A stretch of 64,000 nt of DNA from Seriola aureovittata (lineage: Eukaryota > Chordata > Actinopteri > Carangiformes > Carangidae), in NCBI RefSeq assembly GCF_021018895.1, contig NC_079371.1, positions 15,494,001-15,558,000 on the forward strand. Direction: 5' to 3'. Below the pieces are notes generated by a model that was not told the DNA's origin, searched no databases, and saw only the letters and a program-made list of their open reading frames with translations. The position numbers and the translations under genes were made by a program. Positions 1 through 11,807 of the stretch are shown one piece after another; position 1 is the first letter of the stretch; each line of letters begins with the position of its first letter.

Positions 1-301
1 CGTTAAATAGTCTAATGGGCCATGAATGCCAGGGGTATTCAGAATAAACAAATAAACACACCTGCTGTATAGCTTCCGCTGTTGAAATATGTGTGCAGCC
101 TGTTCCAAACAATTTTGCTTGTAGCTAAATGACCAGTTATATTAGCCACTTTCGGCTCCATGGGGTAAACCTTTGGAAAATAGGTTGTGCTTGCTACATG
201 GGAGTTTCAGAGGTTATTGTACATCTGAATCGCTACGTTTTGAACCATTTTTTGCAGGCCGCGTCGCCATTTGAATCCACTGTGACTGCTGTGTAGCCAA
301 G

Positions 302-433
302 ATGGCCAACAACAACTGCTGTCCTCCCAGTAGAAGCAAGCTACAAACTACAAACAACACACCTCCAGCCTACGTCTACCCTTCAAGAACCTCAAGCAAG
401 TCCAGCTGCCATCGTAAACCCCTAAGAGTGGCG
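302..433 (+). other. Possible small plus-strand coding exon (ATG to GT donor)
   Basis: An ATG in good context (GCCAAGATGG) opens 44 codons without a stop, ending in GCG followed by GTGAGT, a strong splice donor, in phase 0. A pyrimidine-rich stretch ending TTTTTTGCAG lies about 45 bases upstream and could be an acceptor. The peptide is rich in N, S, T and P and matches nothing I know. It could be the first exon of an unrelated gene on the opposite strand, part of a mobile element, or chance. Confidence 0.2.
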
Positions 434-1099
434 GTGAGTACCGAATACATCTTAAGTGAATTCCTCTACACCAAATAGTAGCTTGCTAACCTAGCCTCTT
501 GAAACGGATCCCATATAATCAAGCTAGTTGAGTCCGCTACTCGATCAATATCCGTGGGTTTTTACGAAATATCTTGCTTTCTGACGGCAATTTTATGATT
601 AAGTCGAATACAGCTCACAAGCCCCATTAACCAATAAATGGTAAAGAAAATGGCGATTCAAACCTTAGGCTTTGAGGCTCCTTGCGTTGCATCAAAACAC
701 CGTGCTGACACTGGGATGGTCGATAGCATTAAGCTTGATTACTCTGTGCCTGAAGCCAACAGCCTTAACATTGTATACATCAATATGTCCAGCAGTTATT
801 GTTTTCCACCATTAAAGTTATAATGTTTTGACAGTGATGTGATATTAAGCGCTTAATCACACGCCGTCATTCATTTACTCTGTAGCATGAACAGTTGTTT
901 ACAAAGAGCTTTTGGCTGCTAGAAATGCCTAACTGTTATGTTTCATGACGTTAATCACAAGCTGTAAGTTATTTTCATGACAACTTTGATTTTCTTACAT
1001 GTAGATATGAAGTCAGAATGTATTTGTTCAACTTGCAGTTTTGGCAACACTACCACTCCAGTTTTGTGCTGTTCTCTCTGTTTCAATCCCGAGGCCTGT

Positions 1100-1260
1100 C
1101 CTTTTAAGCAGGATTGTGTTTAGCGAGGTAACTTTAGGTTAACTCTGGTTTTTTCAGTCCTACAATGGCGATTCACTTCTTACTGGGTTGTATCACCATG
1201 GTAACTTATGCTGAACTCCTAACCTGCTCCGGAGCAATTTAACTTCAGATTCAGATCAAA
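1100..1260. repeat. Possible mobile-element relic
   Basis: The stretch combines ACCATGGTAACTTATGCTGAA, CTAACCTGCTCCGGAGCA and GGTAACTTTAGGTTAACTC. These short, partly palindromic words resemble internal sequence of DNA transposons common in fish genomes. No terminal inverted repeats or target-site duplication were found, so this is a resemblance only. Confidence 0.2.
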
Positions 1261-2055
1261 ACCGGTCAACAGCACAACTACTGACAAATTAGATTACTGG
1301 AAAAAAACTGAGTCATAATTTCTACAGGATCCCGACGAGAACAAAAGAGTTTGCAAATAAGTGATGAATAATAAGGAACAGTAGACATTTTTTTATAAAT
1401 CAGTCGAATCGTTTTGTTGTTCCAGACTTTGCATGTGTCCACTCTGGTTTTAAAACTGAGCTTCTAAAAATGCAGGGAGAGTTTATCTCAGTTAATAAAT
1501 ACATATAACTACTAAAGCTTCATTCTAATTGAACAAAGATTCTTTAACCGAGAAAAGATTCCTGACAGTGTTGATGCTTTTAAACTGTTCCTCTATCAAT
1601 ACCGCTCAGAATAACATGAAAAGACTTTGTGACGATATCTCAGTATTTCCCATGATAATAAATTAACATTTTAGACGGATTGACCTCACCATCAACTACT
1701 TTTCTTTTTTCTTTTGTTTACATTTCACCTGGTTGAACATCACTTTTGGATGTGGCTATAACCGAATTTACCTCTCTTTTCATATCATATTACTTTATTC
1801 ATCATTCTTACGATCAGGATGCTTATAATTAACAACCCCCCTCTTTCACATGAACGTGCTCATAGCCAGAAAGGAAATCCCTGGAAAAGCCAGTTGATGA
1901 ACAGGTCCGTAGTACAGGTTATCCAGGACGGCCAATGTTAGGTTCAGTTAAGCCAGACAAAGAAAAGGTAACCTTGGGTATGATGAACTTGCATTGCACA
2001 TGCCTCTGATGGATAACGAGTTTTATTGTGACAAAACAGCTCAGACCTTTGTGAT

Positions 2056-2076
2056 TTCAGTACCATGGACAGCGCA
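2056..2076 (+). promoter_or_regulatory. NRSE/RE1-like site downstream of E1
   Basis: TTCAGTACCATGGACAGCGC matches the RE1 consensus bound by the neuron-restrictive silencer REST/NRSF at nearly every position (T for C at position 6, T for C at position 11). It lies 181 bases beyond the E1 splice donor, so it falls in the intron of every isoform transcript. REST recruitment would keep the adjacent promoters off outside neurons; that role is inferred. Confidence 0.75.
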
Positions 2077-2256
2077 TATGAACAAAGCAGGCAGCAAAAG
2101 AGAGAAATAGGCCACAGAAGCAAATAACTGGGAGCATTTATTTTACAACTCAGCTAAGCCAGTGATGTCGTTACAAATTATAAAAATATTAGGTTGTGTC
2201 TGAGTTGAACTTAAAGAAATGTAACTTTTAATGTGAAACTCAACTTAACTACTCAC

Positions 2257-4641
2257 CTTTTCTTTATTAGGTAAAGTCTGCGTTCTGGTGAAAGTGTCTC
2301 CTCCGTTAATACTGATTAGCTCTGCATCTGCAGGCGGAAACGGTGCGGGGAAAACTACTACATCACTCTTGAGCGTGTCTGAGCTGAAACAGACGTCATA
2401 CTGCTGAGTAGCTTTAGAGTAAGACCAGCTCCCGTCAGGGTGGGTGGTGATCATTGGGGCGCTGTACCTGCTGAAACTGCTGTCTGTCCTGTGGCATTTG
2501 ACAGCTATTAAACTGATGAGACTCAGCAGAAAGATCACTGACACCGACACAATAGCGATCAGCAGATACAGATTTAAATCAGAGAAGCTGTCCTCCTTTA
2601 TGGGCACATGTCTGAACTGAGTCTGTATGTCAGCTGTGCTTTCAACCACCACCACCTCAATAGACACAGTAGTTGACAGGGAGGGTTCTCCGTTGTCAGA
2701 AACCAAGACCACCAAGGGGTGAGTTTTCAGGTCATTGTCACTCATTTTCCTCTTAGTCCTGATTTCCCCGGTGCTGGTTCCGATCCGGAAGAGGTTGTTT
2801 CCTTTAGGCTCAGAGAGGTGATAAGAAAGCAGCGCATTGTATCCAGAGTCTGCGTCTAGAGCCCTGATCTTTGCCACAAAGTATCCCGCTTCAGCAGAGT
2901 AGGGGATGCTCTCACTGTTAATGGAGCCGTGCTCAGAATAGGGCGCAAGAACCGCGGGACTGTTGTCATTTTCATCCAGGATAAAAACGTTCACAGTCAC
3001 GTTGCTGCTGAGCGGAGGAACACCAGAGTCTGTGGCCTGAACTTTAAACTGAAACGTTTTTAACTCCTCGTAATTAAAAGACTGCAGGCTGACAATATCT
3101 CCTGTATCTGAGTTGACATTTATAACTGACCCTATTACACTGTTTTTATGATTATCATTCATTACTGAAAACATGACTTTTGCATTCTCATCTACATCAG
3201 GATCATCGGCAGTCATGGTATAGATAACACCGCCTACTGGACTATTCTCTTTGACAAAAATGTTTATCATTGGTTCTTTAAAACGAGGTGCGTTGTCATT
3301 GACATCAGAAATGTGGACTGTAATAACACTTGTACTCGAAAGAGGCGGGACCCCTTCGTCAGTCGCTGTTATTGTGACATTATATTCAGAAGCTTGTTCT
3401 CTGTCTAGAGTTCCGTCCACGACCAAAGAATAATGATTCTTGTATGTATTCTTAATTGTAAACGGTACAGAATCAACTATTCTAACCTGAACGGCACCGT
3501 TTTTCTCTGCGTCGTTATCTCTCACTGTTATAAGTCCAACCATTGTGTCTATGGCTGCGTCTTCCCTCACCACGTTGACTAAAGATGTTACTGATATTTC
3601 TGGTGGATTGTCATTAACATCAGTGATTTCAACGAGTACTTTACAATGAGATGCTCTAGGACTTGAGCCTTTGTCTTTTGCTTGTACCCGGATTTCAACT
3701 GCATTGTTTTTTTCGTGATCCAATTCACCCTTTACAACAATCTCTCCCGTTGTGGGATTAATGATAAATTTGTCAACATCATTATCACTGTCGTGGTTGA
3801 TAAAAGAATACAGTATTTCTCCGTTAAGACCCTCGTCTAAATCCCGAGCATATACAGAAATTACGGTGGCACCTTGCGGTGTGTTTTCTGGCACCGTGGC
3901 TTTGTACAACGTCTTGTCAAAAACTGGAACATTATCATTTACATCTTGCACATTAACGGTGATATCTAACGTGCCTGATTTAGGAGGTTTTCCTCCATCT
4001 ACTGCTGTCAGCGTTAGTTTGATAACTGGCTGTTTCTCGCGGTCTAAGGCTTTTTGCAGCACCATTTCAGCAGACATAGTCTTCTCTCCACCATTCTGCA
4101 CATCGAGAGTGAAATGTTCGTTTTGGCTCAGCTTGTAGCCCTTAACCGAGTAACCACCGACATCGGCATCGAAGGCCTTTGCTAGTGTAAATCTTTCACC
4201 AGGGAAAGCCGACTCGGACACATTCAAAACAATTCCCGGAATCCGAAAAGCGGGTGCATTGTCGTTTATATCCAAAATTTTAACCTCAAAGCGATAGAGA
4301 TTAAGCGGAGAGTTGACAATGGCCTCCACTTCCAGAGAACATTTAACATTACGAGAGCAGAGCGCCTCTCGGTCTATTCTGTCCTTCACCAGAAGTATTC
4401 CAGTCTTAACATCTACTTCGAAATACCTCGTGTTAGGTCCTGAAATCTGAAAACCCCGAGTTTCCAGTCCCTGTACATCTAGATGTAGATCCTTGGCCAA
4501 ATTTCCCACAGTGTTACCCGGGCTCGATTCCTCTGTAACAGAATACACAATCTGTGCAGCTGCAAGACTCCATTTGTGAGATACATGGAACAAGAAATAA
4601 ACCCAATGCCGGAAAATATTTCCTTGTTGCATCCTGTCCAA
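2257..4641 (-). CDS. pcdha: Protocadherin alpha-like variable exon E1
   Basis: This exon encodes 795 residues of a neuronal homophilic adhesion receptor. The order is signal segment (about 1-30, ending AAAQ), six EC repeats with DxNDN calcium linkers, a transmembrane helix (about 691-714) and a short tail with GSWSYS and the ending LPNKEK. The donor is AAAG/GTGAGT, phase 0; reading on past it gives only V-S-S and a stop. It is the most divergent exon: the mature N-terminus reads QIVYSVTEESSPG and the EC1 disulfide loop is CSRNVKC. It lies closest to the expected constant exons but keeps the common tail, so it is not a C-type exon. The start is the first in-frame ATG after the promoter boxes; a second Met follows at residue 4. 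Confidence 0.9.
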
Positions 4642-4786
4642 AGTCTGTTAGACAAGTTAATTAGAAAAAAATCACTGAAGTGGTAACATTGCTTAGTAAT
4701 GATACGTCCACATCAGAGCCCTTCAATACATGTTCTGTACTGCCACGACAAACAAAGAATTACAAAGCGTCTCTCTTAGACGAAAA

Positions 4787-4845
4787 GGGAGGAGCGTCGC
4801 ACAGAAAGTGTTTCACCTGTGTAATGTGATAGCGACATCTTTTGG
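4787..4845 (-). promoter_or_regulatory. E1 promoter: CSE-like element plus GGGAGGAG box
   Basis: On the minus strand the CSE-like core at 4825-4845 contains GATGTCGCTATCAC, with the CGCT typical of protocadherin promoters. The purine box GGGAGGAG (plus-strand reading) at 4787-4794 lies between it and the ATG. The GAGACC half seen in other units has decayed to ATCAC, so this is one of the weaker copies. Confidence 0.65.
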
Positions 4846-5309
4846 TGATGTTGAAATCAGACAAGAAAAGACGAAAGGAAACGATAAGACGATTAAATCA
4901 CAAGTGTTTTGGTTAAATTAAGTAACTCAAAATCCACATTGACTTGCCATCAATTAAAAAGCCACTCAAATGATCAGCTGGCGTTTCTACCAAGACTCAA
5001 TACCCTTAATAGATCCATTGCAAGATGAACAGGTCATAGAGGAGCAAACAGAGAATATTGCATTGTTTTGTTGTGAGAGGTGTTAGTCTTACAATATTGG
5101 CACTAATGAGTAATCTTAAACTGGAATTATGAGAAGGTGTATGTTAGGTCATGCACAGCTGCATAAGTGTTAAGGGCATCACAGTTAAGTTTCAGACTTG
5201 TTTCCATTGTGATACTTATATAATCATCTGCTTTAAGAATAAAATTGCATTGTGTGAAAAATTAAAATATTAAATCATAAGCTTGTGTTTTATGTTCTAT
5301 CACCCTTAC
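4846..5309. other. Gap between the E1 promoter and the E2 donor, no NRSE seen
   Basis: This is the intron beyond the E2 donor. It is AT-rich and non-coding. Unlike most other gaps I could not find a TTCAGCACC-like word here. Nothing else was recognised. Confidence 0.5.
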
Positions 5310-7688
5310 CTTTTCTTTATTAGGTAAAGTTTGAGTACTGGTAAACGTGTCTCCTCCATTAATACTGATCAGCTCAGCATCTAGAGACGGAAACGGTGCG
5401 GGGAAAACCACTACGTCACTCTTGAGCGTGTCTGAGCTGAAACAGACGTCATACTGCTGAGTAGCTTTAGAGTAAGACCAGCTCCCGTCAGGGTGGGTGG
5501 TGATCATTGGGGCGCTGTACCTGCTGAAACTTCCGTCTGTCCTGTGGCATTTGACAGCTATTAAACTGATGAGACTCAGCAGAAAAATCACTGAAACTGA
5601 CACAATGGCGATCAGCAGATACAGGTTTAAATCAGAGAAGCTGTCCTCCTTTATGGGCATATATCTGAACTGAGTCTGGATGTCAGCTGTGCTTTCCATT
5701 ACCACCACCTCAATAGACACAGTAGTTGACAGAGAAGGTTCTCCGTTATCAGAAACCAAGACCACCAAGGGGTGAGTTTTCAGGTCATTGTCACTCATTC
5801 TCCTCTTAGTCCTGATTTCCCCAGTGCTGGTTCCGATTCTGAAGAGGTTGTTTCCTTTGGGCTCAGAGAGGTGATAAGAAAGCAGCGCATTGTATCCAGA
5901 GTCTGCGTCTACAGCCCTGATCTTTGCCACAAAGTATCCCACTTCAGCAGAGTATGGGATGCTCTCACTGTTAACGGAGCCGTCTTCAGAATAGGGCGCA
6001 AGAATCACGGGACTGTTGTCATTCTCATCCAGGATGAAAATGTTTACAGTCACGTTGCTGCTGAGTGGAGGAACACCAGAGTCTGTGGCCTGAACTTTAA
6101 ACTGAAATGTTTTTAACTCCTCGAAGTTAAAAGACTGAAGGCTGACTATATCTCCTGTCTCTCGGTTTATGTTTACAACAGAAGTTATAGGAATACTTTT
6201 GGAGTTACTGTCTAATACAGAATATGTTACTTTTGCATTTTCCTCAATATCAGGGTCAGCTGCAGTTATAGTAAAGATAGTTGCTCCCACTGCACTGTTT
6301 TCTTTCACATACACATTAATCACAGGCTCTGAGAAAAGAGGGGGGTTGTCATTCACATCAGAAATGTGAACAGGAATAACACTGGTGCTGGAGAGAGGTG
6401 GAGTGCCTTCATCAGTGGCTATGATGGTGACATTATATTGGGAAACACCCTCTCTGTCAAGAGGTTCATCGACTGTTAATGAATAGTAATTTTTGTAGTT
6501 CAGCTTAAGTTTAAAAGGCACCAAACCAAGAATTTTAGCAACAGTGATACCATTATTACCCCCATCCTTATCAGTCACAGTCACCAAAGCTACCACTGTA
6601 CCTATTTCAGTATCCTCTTTAACTGGGCTCATAATAGATGTGATAATGATTTCAGGTATGTTGTCATTCACATCTGTTACTTCAACTAACACTTTACCAT
6701 GCACACTTCGAGAAGGTGTACCTTTGTCTCTTGCCTGTACACGAATATCATATGCTATATTTTCTTCATAGTCTACTTTTCCTGTTACAGTTATTTCCCC
6801 TGTGTCTGGGTTTATTGAGAACAAAGCTTCAGGATTGAAATTCCCCCTCTCAATAAATGAATATATAATCTCACCATTTATTCCCTCGTCTAAATCTGTA
6901 GCACTTACAGTCAGTATGGATGTCTGAAATGGAGCGTTTTCAGTTACTAGGGCCTTATACAAAGGTTGACTAAATACCGGAACATTGTCGTTTATATCTA
7001 TGACATTTACAACAATTTTTAATGTCCCTGTTCGAGCAGGTTTTCCTCCATCCAGAGCAGTTAAAGTCAGGTGGATAACAGACTGTTTCTCCCTGTCTAA
7101 GGATTTCTGGAGCACTAACTCAGCAGATTCACTGTGCTGTCCGCCGCTCTGTACGTCCAGTGAGAAATACTCATTTGGACTGAGCTTATAGCTCTTTACC
7201 GAGTTACTACCCGTGTCTGCGTCGTTTGCCATTGGGAGTAGATACCTCTCCCCGGTAAAAGAAGATTCCGAAATATTGAAAGTCCTCTCTCTTTCACGAA
7301 AAGATGGTGCATTATCGTTAATATCAATAATCTGGACTTCTATGCGATGCAGTTGCATTGGGTGGCTTAGAATAGCTTCTATATTCAGGGCACATTTTGC
7401 CGTATTTGGACAGAGCTCTTCTCGATCAATCTTATCGCAAACATATAGAGCACCGGTTTTTAAATCCACGTCAAAATATTTCTTAGAATTCCCAGCGACA
7501 ACTCGCAAATCCCGTTTTTCCAGTTCATGAACATTAATTTGTAAATCCTTAGCGAGATTTCCCACTACCGTTCCTTTGTCAACCTCCTCGGAAACAGAGA
7601 ACGAAAGCTGCGCTGTAGACCCATCACACAAACACAGCAAAGCTATTATCCGTATCCAAATCGTGACCATTACTCCTCCACGTCCCAT
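5310..7688 (-). CDS. pcdha: Protocadherin alpha-like variable exon E2
   Basis: This exon encodes 793 residues: signal peptide (about 1-26, ending CDGSTAQ), six EC repeats, transmembrane helix (about 689-712) and variable tail ending LPNKEK. The donor is AAAG/GTAAGG, phase 0. EC1 has the C-x5-C loop CPNTAKC of the first family. The frame is open for 36 more codons upstream (to an ATG at 7796). I chose the Met of MGRGGVMV because it sits directly before the hydrophobic core and gives the 793-residue length shared with E4, E5 and E9. The product should be a cell-surface recognition molecule in synapses and neurites once joined to the constant exons. Confidence 0.9.
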
Positions 7689-7828
7689 CGCTGACACAGA
7701 ATGAAAGAAATAATCATTTTCGAACATGTCCACACTTAAAGTGAATAACAGACGAAGCCCAGACTGTCTTGTGACCGCTTGTGTATTATCTGACAAAGCA
7801 GCGGTGGACTACTGATGCTTCGCACGCA

Positions 7829-7886
7829 GAGGAGGAGTCTGGGAAAAAAAAGAGCCACACAAATAATATGGTCTCCAGCGACACCA
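7829..7886 (-). promoter_or_regulatory. E2 promoter: CSE-like element plus GAGGAGGAG box
   Basis: The minus-strand core at 7868-7886 reads TGGTGTCGCTGGAGACCAT, a well-preserved CGCT-class element expected to bind CTCF. The box GAGGAGGAG (plus reading) lies at 7829-7837, 30 bases downstream. Confidence 0.75.
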
Positions 7887-8133
7887 ACTGTTGTTTTGGT
7901 GCTAATGAAGTAAGGCGTGGATATTCTATAAATAAATATAGCCTATATTTGTGCAGAAGGGCAAAGCAGTGGAGCGATCAATTTCAGTAGAAAACGTGTC
8001 CGATGCATAGGTAAAAACTACATCAGTTTTGTGGTACCAGGCGGAAACCAATTAAATAAGTGTTGCATAATCTGCTGTTAAGGTTTAAATTATATAAAGC
8101 CAGGCAACCTTTGCTCGTGTACACAACAACACT

Positions 8134-8154
8134 ATCAGCACCATGGACAGCGTC
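8134..8154 (+). promoter_or_regulatory. NRSE/RE1-like site downstream of E3
   Basis: ATCAGCACCATGGACAGCGT keeps both halves of the REST motif (CAGCACC and GGACAGCG). It lies 338 bases beyond the E3 donor. The rest of the gap, 7887-8491, is AT-rich and shows nothing else. Confidence 0.75.
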
Positions 8155-8491
8155 ATCGTTGGTCGGTATTCAAATCTCTTGACCAGCGACTTCTCTGCTT
8201 AAAATGCCATTATTCTGCAACAATTTCGAATTATATCCCACAGAAATCCCCCAATATCCAGCATACTTGTGAATTTTTTTTTAGGAGGAAATATGTAAGC
8301 TAATTGATTTCCATTTATCCCCCAAAGTAAGCCTATTACTTTCTATCATGGTTCTTTCACAGTCACACAAATTTATAGAACGAAAAGTCATTAAGTGTTG
8401 TAAAATCCCAAGATCTATTAATCTGATGACCAAAATTCTAACCCCACATCAGAAAAACCACAGATTCACCCTTTCATTAGCAATAACTCAC

Positions 8492-10861
8492 CTTTTCTTT
8501 ATTAGGTAAAGTTTGAGTACTGGTAAACGTGTCTCCTCCATTAATACTGATCAGCTCAGCATCTAGAGACGGAAACGGTGCGGGGAAAACCACTACGTCA
8601 CTCTTGAGCGTGTCTGAGCTGAAACAGACGTCATACTGCTGAGTAGCTTTAGAGTAAGACCAGCTCCCGTCAGGATGGGTGGTGATCATTGGGGCGCTGT
8701 ACCTGCTGAAACTGCCGTCTGTCCTGTGGCATTTGACTGCTATTAAACTGATTAGGCTCAGCAGAAAAACCACTGAAACTGACACAATGGCGATCAGCAG
8801 ATACAGGTTTAAATCAGAGAAGCTGTCCTCCTTTATGGGCACATCTCGGAACTGAGTCTGTATGACAGCTGTGCTTTCAACCACCACCACCTCAATAGAC
8901 ACAGTAGCTGACAGGGAGGGTTCTCCGTTATCAGAAACCAACACCACCAAGGGGTGAGTTTTCAGGTCATTGTCACTCATTCTCCTCTTAGTCCTGATTT
9001 CCCCAGTGCTGGTTCCAATCCTGAAGAGTTTGTTTCCTTTGGGCTCAGAGAGGTGATACGAAAGCAGCGCATTGTATCCAGAGTCTGCGTCTACAGCCCT
9101 GATCTTTGCCACAAAGTATCCCGCTTCAGCAGAGTAGGGGATGCTCTCACTGTTAACGGAGCCGTGCTCAGAATAGGGCGCGAGAATTGTTGGATTATTG
9201 TCATTCTCGTCCAGGATGAAAATGTTTACAGTCACGTTGCTGCTGAGCGGAGGAACACCAGAGTCTGTGGCCTGAACTTTAAACTGAAATGTTTTTAACT
9301 CTTCGTAATTAAAAGACTGAAGGCTGACTATATCTCCTGTATCTGGGTTTATGTTTACAACAGAAGTTATAGGAATAGTTTTTGATTCACCATCAAATGA
9401 GTATGCTACTCTAGCGTTTTCATTTATATCAGGGTCGACTGCAGTTATCGTATAGATAAGAGCTCCAACTGGACTGTTTTCTTTAACATAAATGTTAATC
9501 ACTGGTTCAAGGAAACGAGGTGGGTTGTCATTGACATCAGAAACCTTAAAAGTTATTACGCTGCTGGTGGATAGAGGAGGGGTCCCCTCATCAGTCGCTG
9601 CAATCGTGACTTTGTAAAAAGAGCATCCTTCTCTATCCAGAGGTCCGTCTACAACTAAAGAGTAGTAGTTTTTATAATTGGATCTTAACTTGAAAGGTGC
9701 AGAACCAACCAGTTTACAATTAGTGTGACCGTTTTTTCCTCCGTCTTTATCAGTCACTGTCACTAAAGCAACAACGCTTCCAATGTCAGCATCTTCTTTA
9801 ACCGGGTTCATGAGTGACGTCACTATAATTTCTGGGGCATTGTCATTCACATCGACTACCTCCACCAGCAGCTTCCCATTTGCACTCCGAGGCGACGAAC
9901 CTCTGTCTGTTGCTTGAACATGAATTTCATAAGCTGACTCTGCTTCGTAATCCAAATTGCCTTTAATTGTTATTTCACCAGTCTCTGCATTTATGAGAAA
10001 CACATCTGAAGGATTGAAGTTTGCACGCCTGACAAAAGAGTAAATAACTCTACCATTGTCACCCTCGTCTGAATCTGTGGCATTAAGTTGAATTACTAAT
10101 GATCCAGTTGGAGCATTTTCGTTTACACGTGCCTTGTAAAGTGTTTGGCTAAATGATGGAGTGTTATCGTTGACATCTAGAACATTTACATGTATCTGAA
10201 CAGATCCAGTTTTAGGAGGTTTGCCTCCGTCTACAGCGGTCAATGCTAGTTTAACAACAGCTTGCTTTTCTCGATCCAAAGCTTTTACCAGTACCAACTC
10301 AGCAGATGCACTCTGCTCTACACCGCTTTGTACATCTAAGGAGAAGTATTCATTTGGACTTAGCCTGTAACTCTTTACTGAATTGCTGCCTGTATCTGCG
10401 TCAAGAGCTAGAGGAAGCAAGAAGTGTTCGCCCATGGGTGAAAATTCAGATATGTTAAGTGAATGTGACTTCTCAACGAAGGTAGGTGCATTGTCATTTA
10501 AATCAACAATTACAACCTCAATGCGGTGGAGTATCATAGGATTGCTCAGTATGGCCTCTAAATTTAGTGTGCATTTTATCGTGTTTGGACAAAGCTCCTC
10601 GCGGTCTATTCGCTCATTAACACAAAGATCCCCCGTTTTAACATTTGCTTCGAAATATTTCTTACTATACCCAGACACGAGATTCAGGTTCCTCGTTTGC
10701 AGGTCTCGAAAGCTGACATTTAAATCCTTAGCGAGATTCCCCACCACAGTTCCTTTGTCCGCCTCCTCGGAAACAGAGTATGATATCTGAGCTGCAGACC
10801 AGTCAGATAAAATCAACACAAGCAGCCAGCACAGAATTTCGTTATTCCTCCCGCTGCCCAT
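8492..10861 (-). CDS. pcdha: Protocadherin alpha-like variable exon E3
   Basis: This exon encodes 790 residues: signal peptide (MGSGRNNEILCWLLVLILSDWSAAQ), six EC repeats, transmembrane helix (about 686-709) and tail ending LPNKEK. The donor is AAAG/GTGAGT, phase 0. The EC1 loop is CPNTIKC. The frame stays open upstream past the promoter box; I chose the Met next to the hydrophobic core because upstream codons at 10862-11050 overlap the promoter. In-frame Mets at 10903 and 10897 remain possible. The EC3/EC4 linker codes over a full TGACGTCA palindrome at 9815-9822. Confidence 0.9.
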
Positions 10862-11023
10862 CGCTGCTTTCAAGGACAGAGACGCGATACAAATCATATT
10901 CATCCATAAAACGCAACTTGATCGACCAGCATTTTTAATCCCATGCACTGGAGTCCTTTGCTTTTCATCGCCATCCGTGTTCCTCTCACAATGCACTCTC
11001 AGTCTGCTGAGCTTCGCAGGAAA

Positions 11024-11079
11024 GGAGGAGACTGAAAACACCGAGCTCACAAAAATATACGGTCATTAGCGACGCCACG
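11024..11079 (-). promoter_or_regulatory. E3 promoter: CSE-like element plus GGAGGAG box
   Basis: The minus-strand core at 11059-11079 contains GGCGTCGCTAATGACC, CGCT-class. The box GGAGGAG (plus reading) is at 11024-11030, 28 bases nearer the start. Confidence 0.7.
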
Positions 11080-11456
11080 CGTTACAACTTGGATATGAAA
11101 ATAATTTAAAACATCGAGTACCACACTCTATTGAAACACCTGTAATATACTTTACCATAAAATTGTAAGTCGATTAAGAACACTTCATCAGCCGTGTAAA
11201 GAGGAAACATGACGATATATAATTATGCCTACAGATTGCAGAAAAAGACTGATCTCTGAAACTAATCGAATACACGTGGAAATACAACAAAACTGGTTCA
11301 AACCATATGAGTTCAAAGGCATGGACAATATTCCCCACTTAGACAAGTTAATAGCTACCATAAACAATACTGCCATGATCTAGCCTACTATTTGAAACCA
11401 CGTTAAAAAACAAGTAACCATAAAGGTTTGAGGAATTGACAGCCTGTCGCTATTTA

Positions 11457-11484
11457 AAAAGAAAAAAAAAAAAAAAAAAGAAAG
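11457..11484 (+). repeat. A-rich homopolymer tract
   Basis: A run of about 18 A flanked by AAAAAG and GAAAG. It is a simple repeat between E3 and E4, with no sign of a retroposed body beside it. Confidence 0.8.
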
Positions 11485-11564
11485 CCATAACCTATAATGC
11501 AACCCTTTCAAGTCAGTGATTTTGGATTGTGAGCCAAAGAACACCAATAACAAAGCAGGATGTT

Positions 11565-11585
11565 TCCAGCACCACGGATAGCGCC
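11565..11585 (+). promoter_or_regulatory. NRSE/RE1-like site downstream of E4
   Basis: CCAGCACCACGGATAGCGCC is a near-consensus REST motif (GATAGCGCC for GACAGCGCC). It lies 223 bases beyond the E4 donor. The gap 11080-11807 also holds an A-rich run at about 11457-11484 and is otherwise featureless. Confidence 0.78.
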
Positions 11586-11807
11586 CTACAAATCTGCTTG
11601 CAGGTTACACTATTTCCCATGAATGCAAAAAATTTAAATGCAAAGGTATTTCCATGTATTATATTTTAGAGAAATGGGGCATTCTTATTTGGAAAATTTG
11701 TGATAAAGCTAGTTGCTAGTTGCAAAGCATGTTTGTAAATCATTTACACAAAAGCAGGGAGACACTATTTGGCATTTTTTAGTGGAAAAGACAACTCACC
11801 AACTCAC

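Larger units (their letters stand above)
1..2256. other. Region 3' of the last variable exon, no protocadherin exon seen
   Basis: This stretch lies downstream of E1 in the direction of transcription, so it should be intron leading to further exons or to the constant exons. I looked on the minus strand for the alpha constant-exon start (a DWRYSAS-like motif) and saw none. It holds an NRSE-like site at 2056-2076, a possible plus-strand mini-exon at 302-433, and a stretch around 1120-1250 that reads like an old mobile element. Nothing else was recognised. Confidence 0.6.

Noticed and set aside
638..823. A 61-codon plus-strand open frame
   Set aside because: No recognisable family, no splice sites in frame, and AT-rich non-coding surroundings; likely chance or repeat-derived.
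2245..2256. Coding sequence continuing past the donors (V-S-S here, longer tails elsewhere)
   Set aside because: Every exon shows a GT donor right after the LP(N/S)(K/T)(E/D)K ending, and the sequence beyond differs between exons, so this is intron read-through. Unspliced short-tail forms cannot be excluded.
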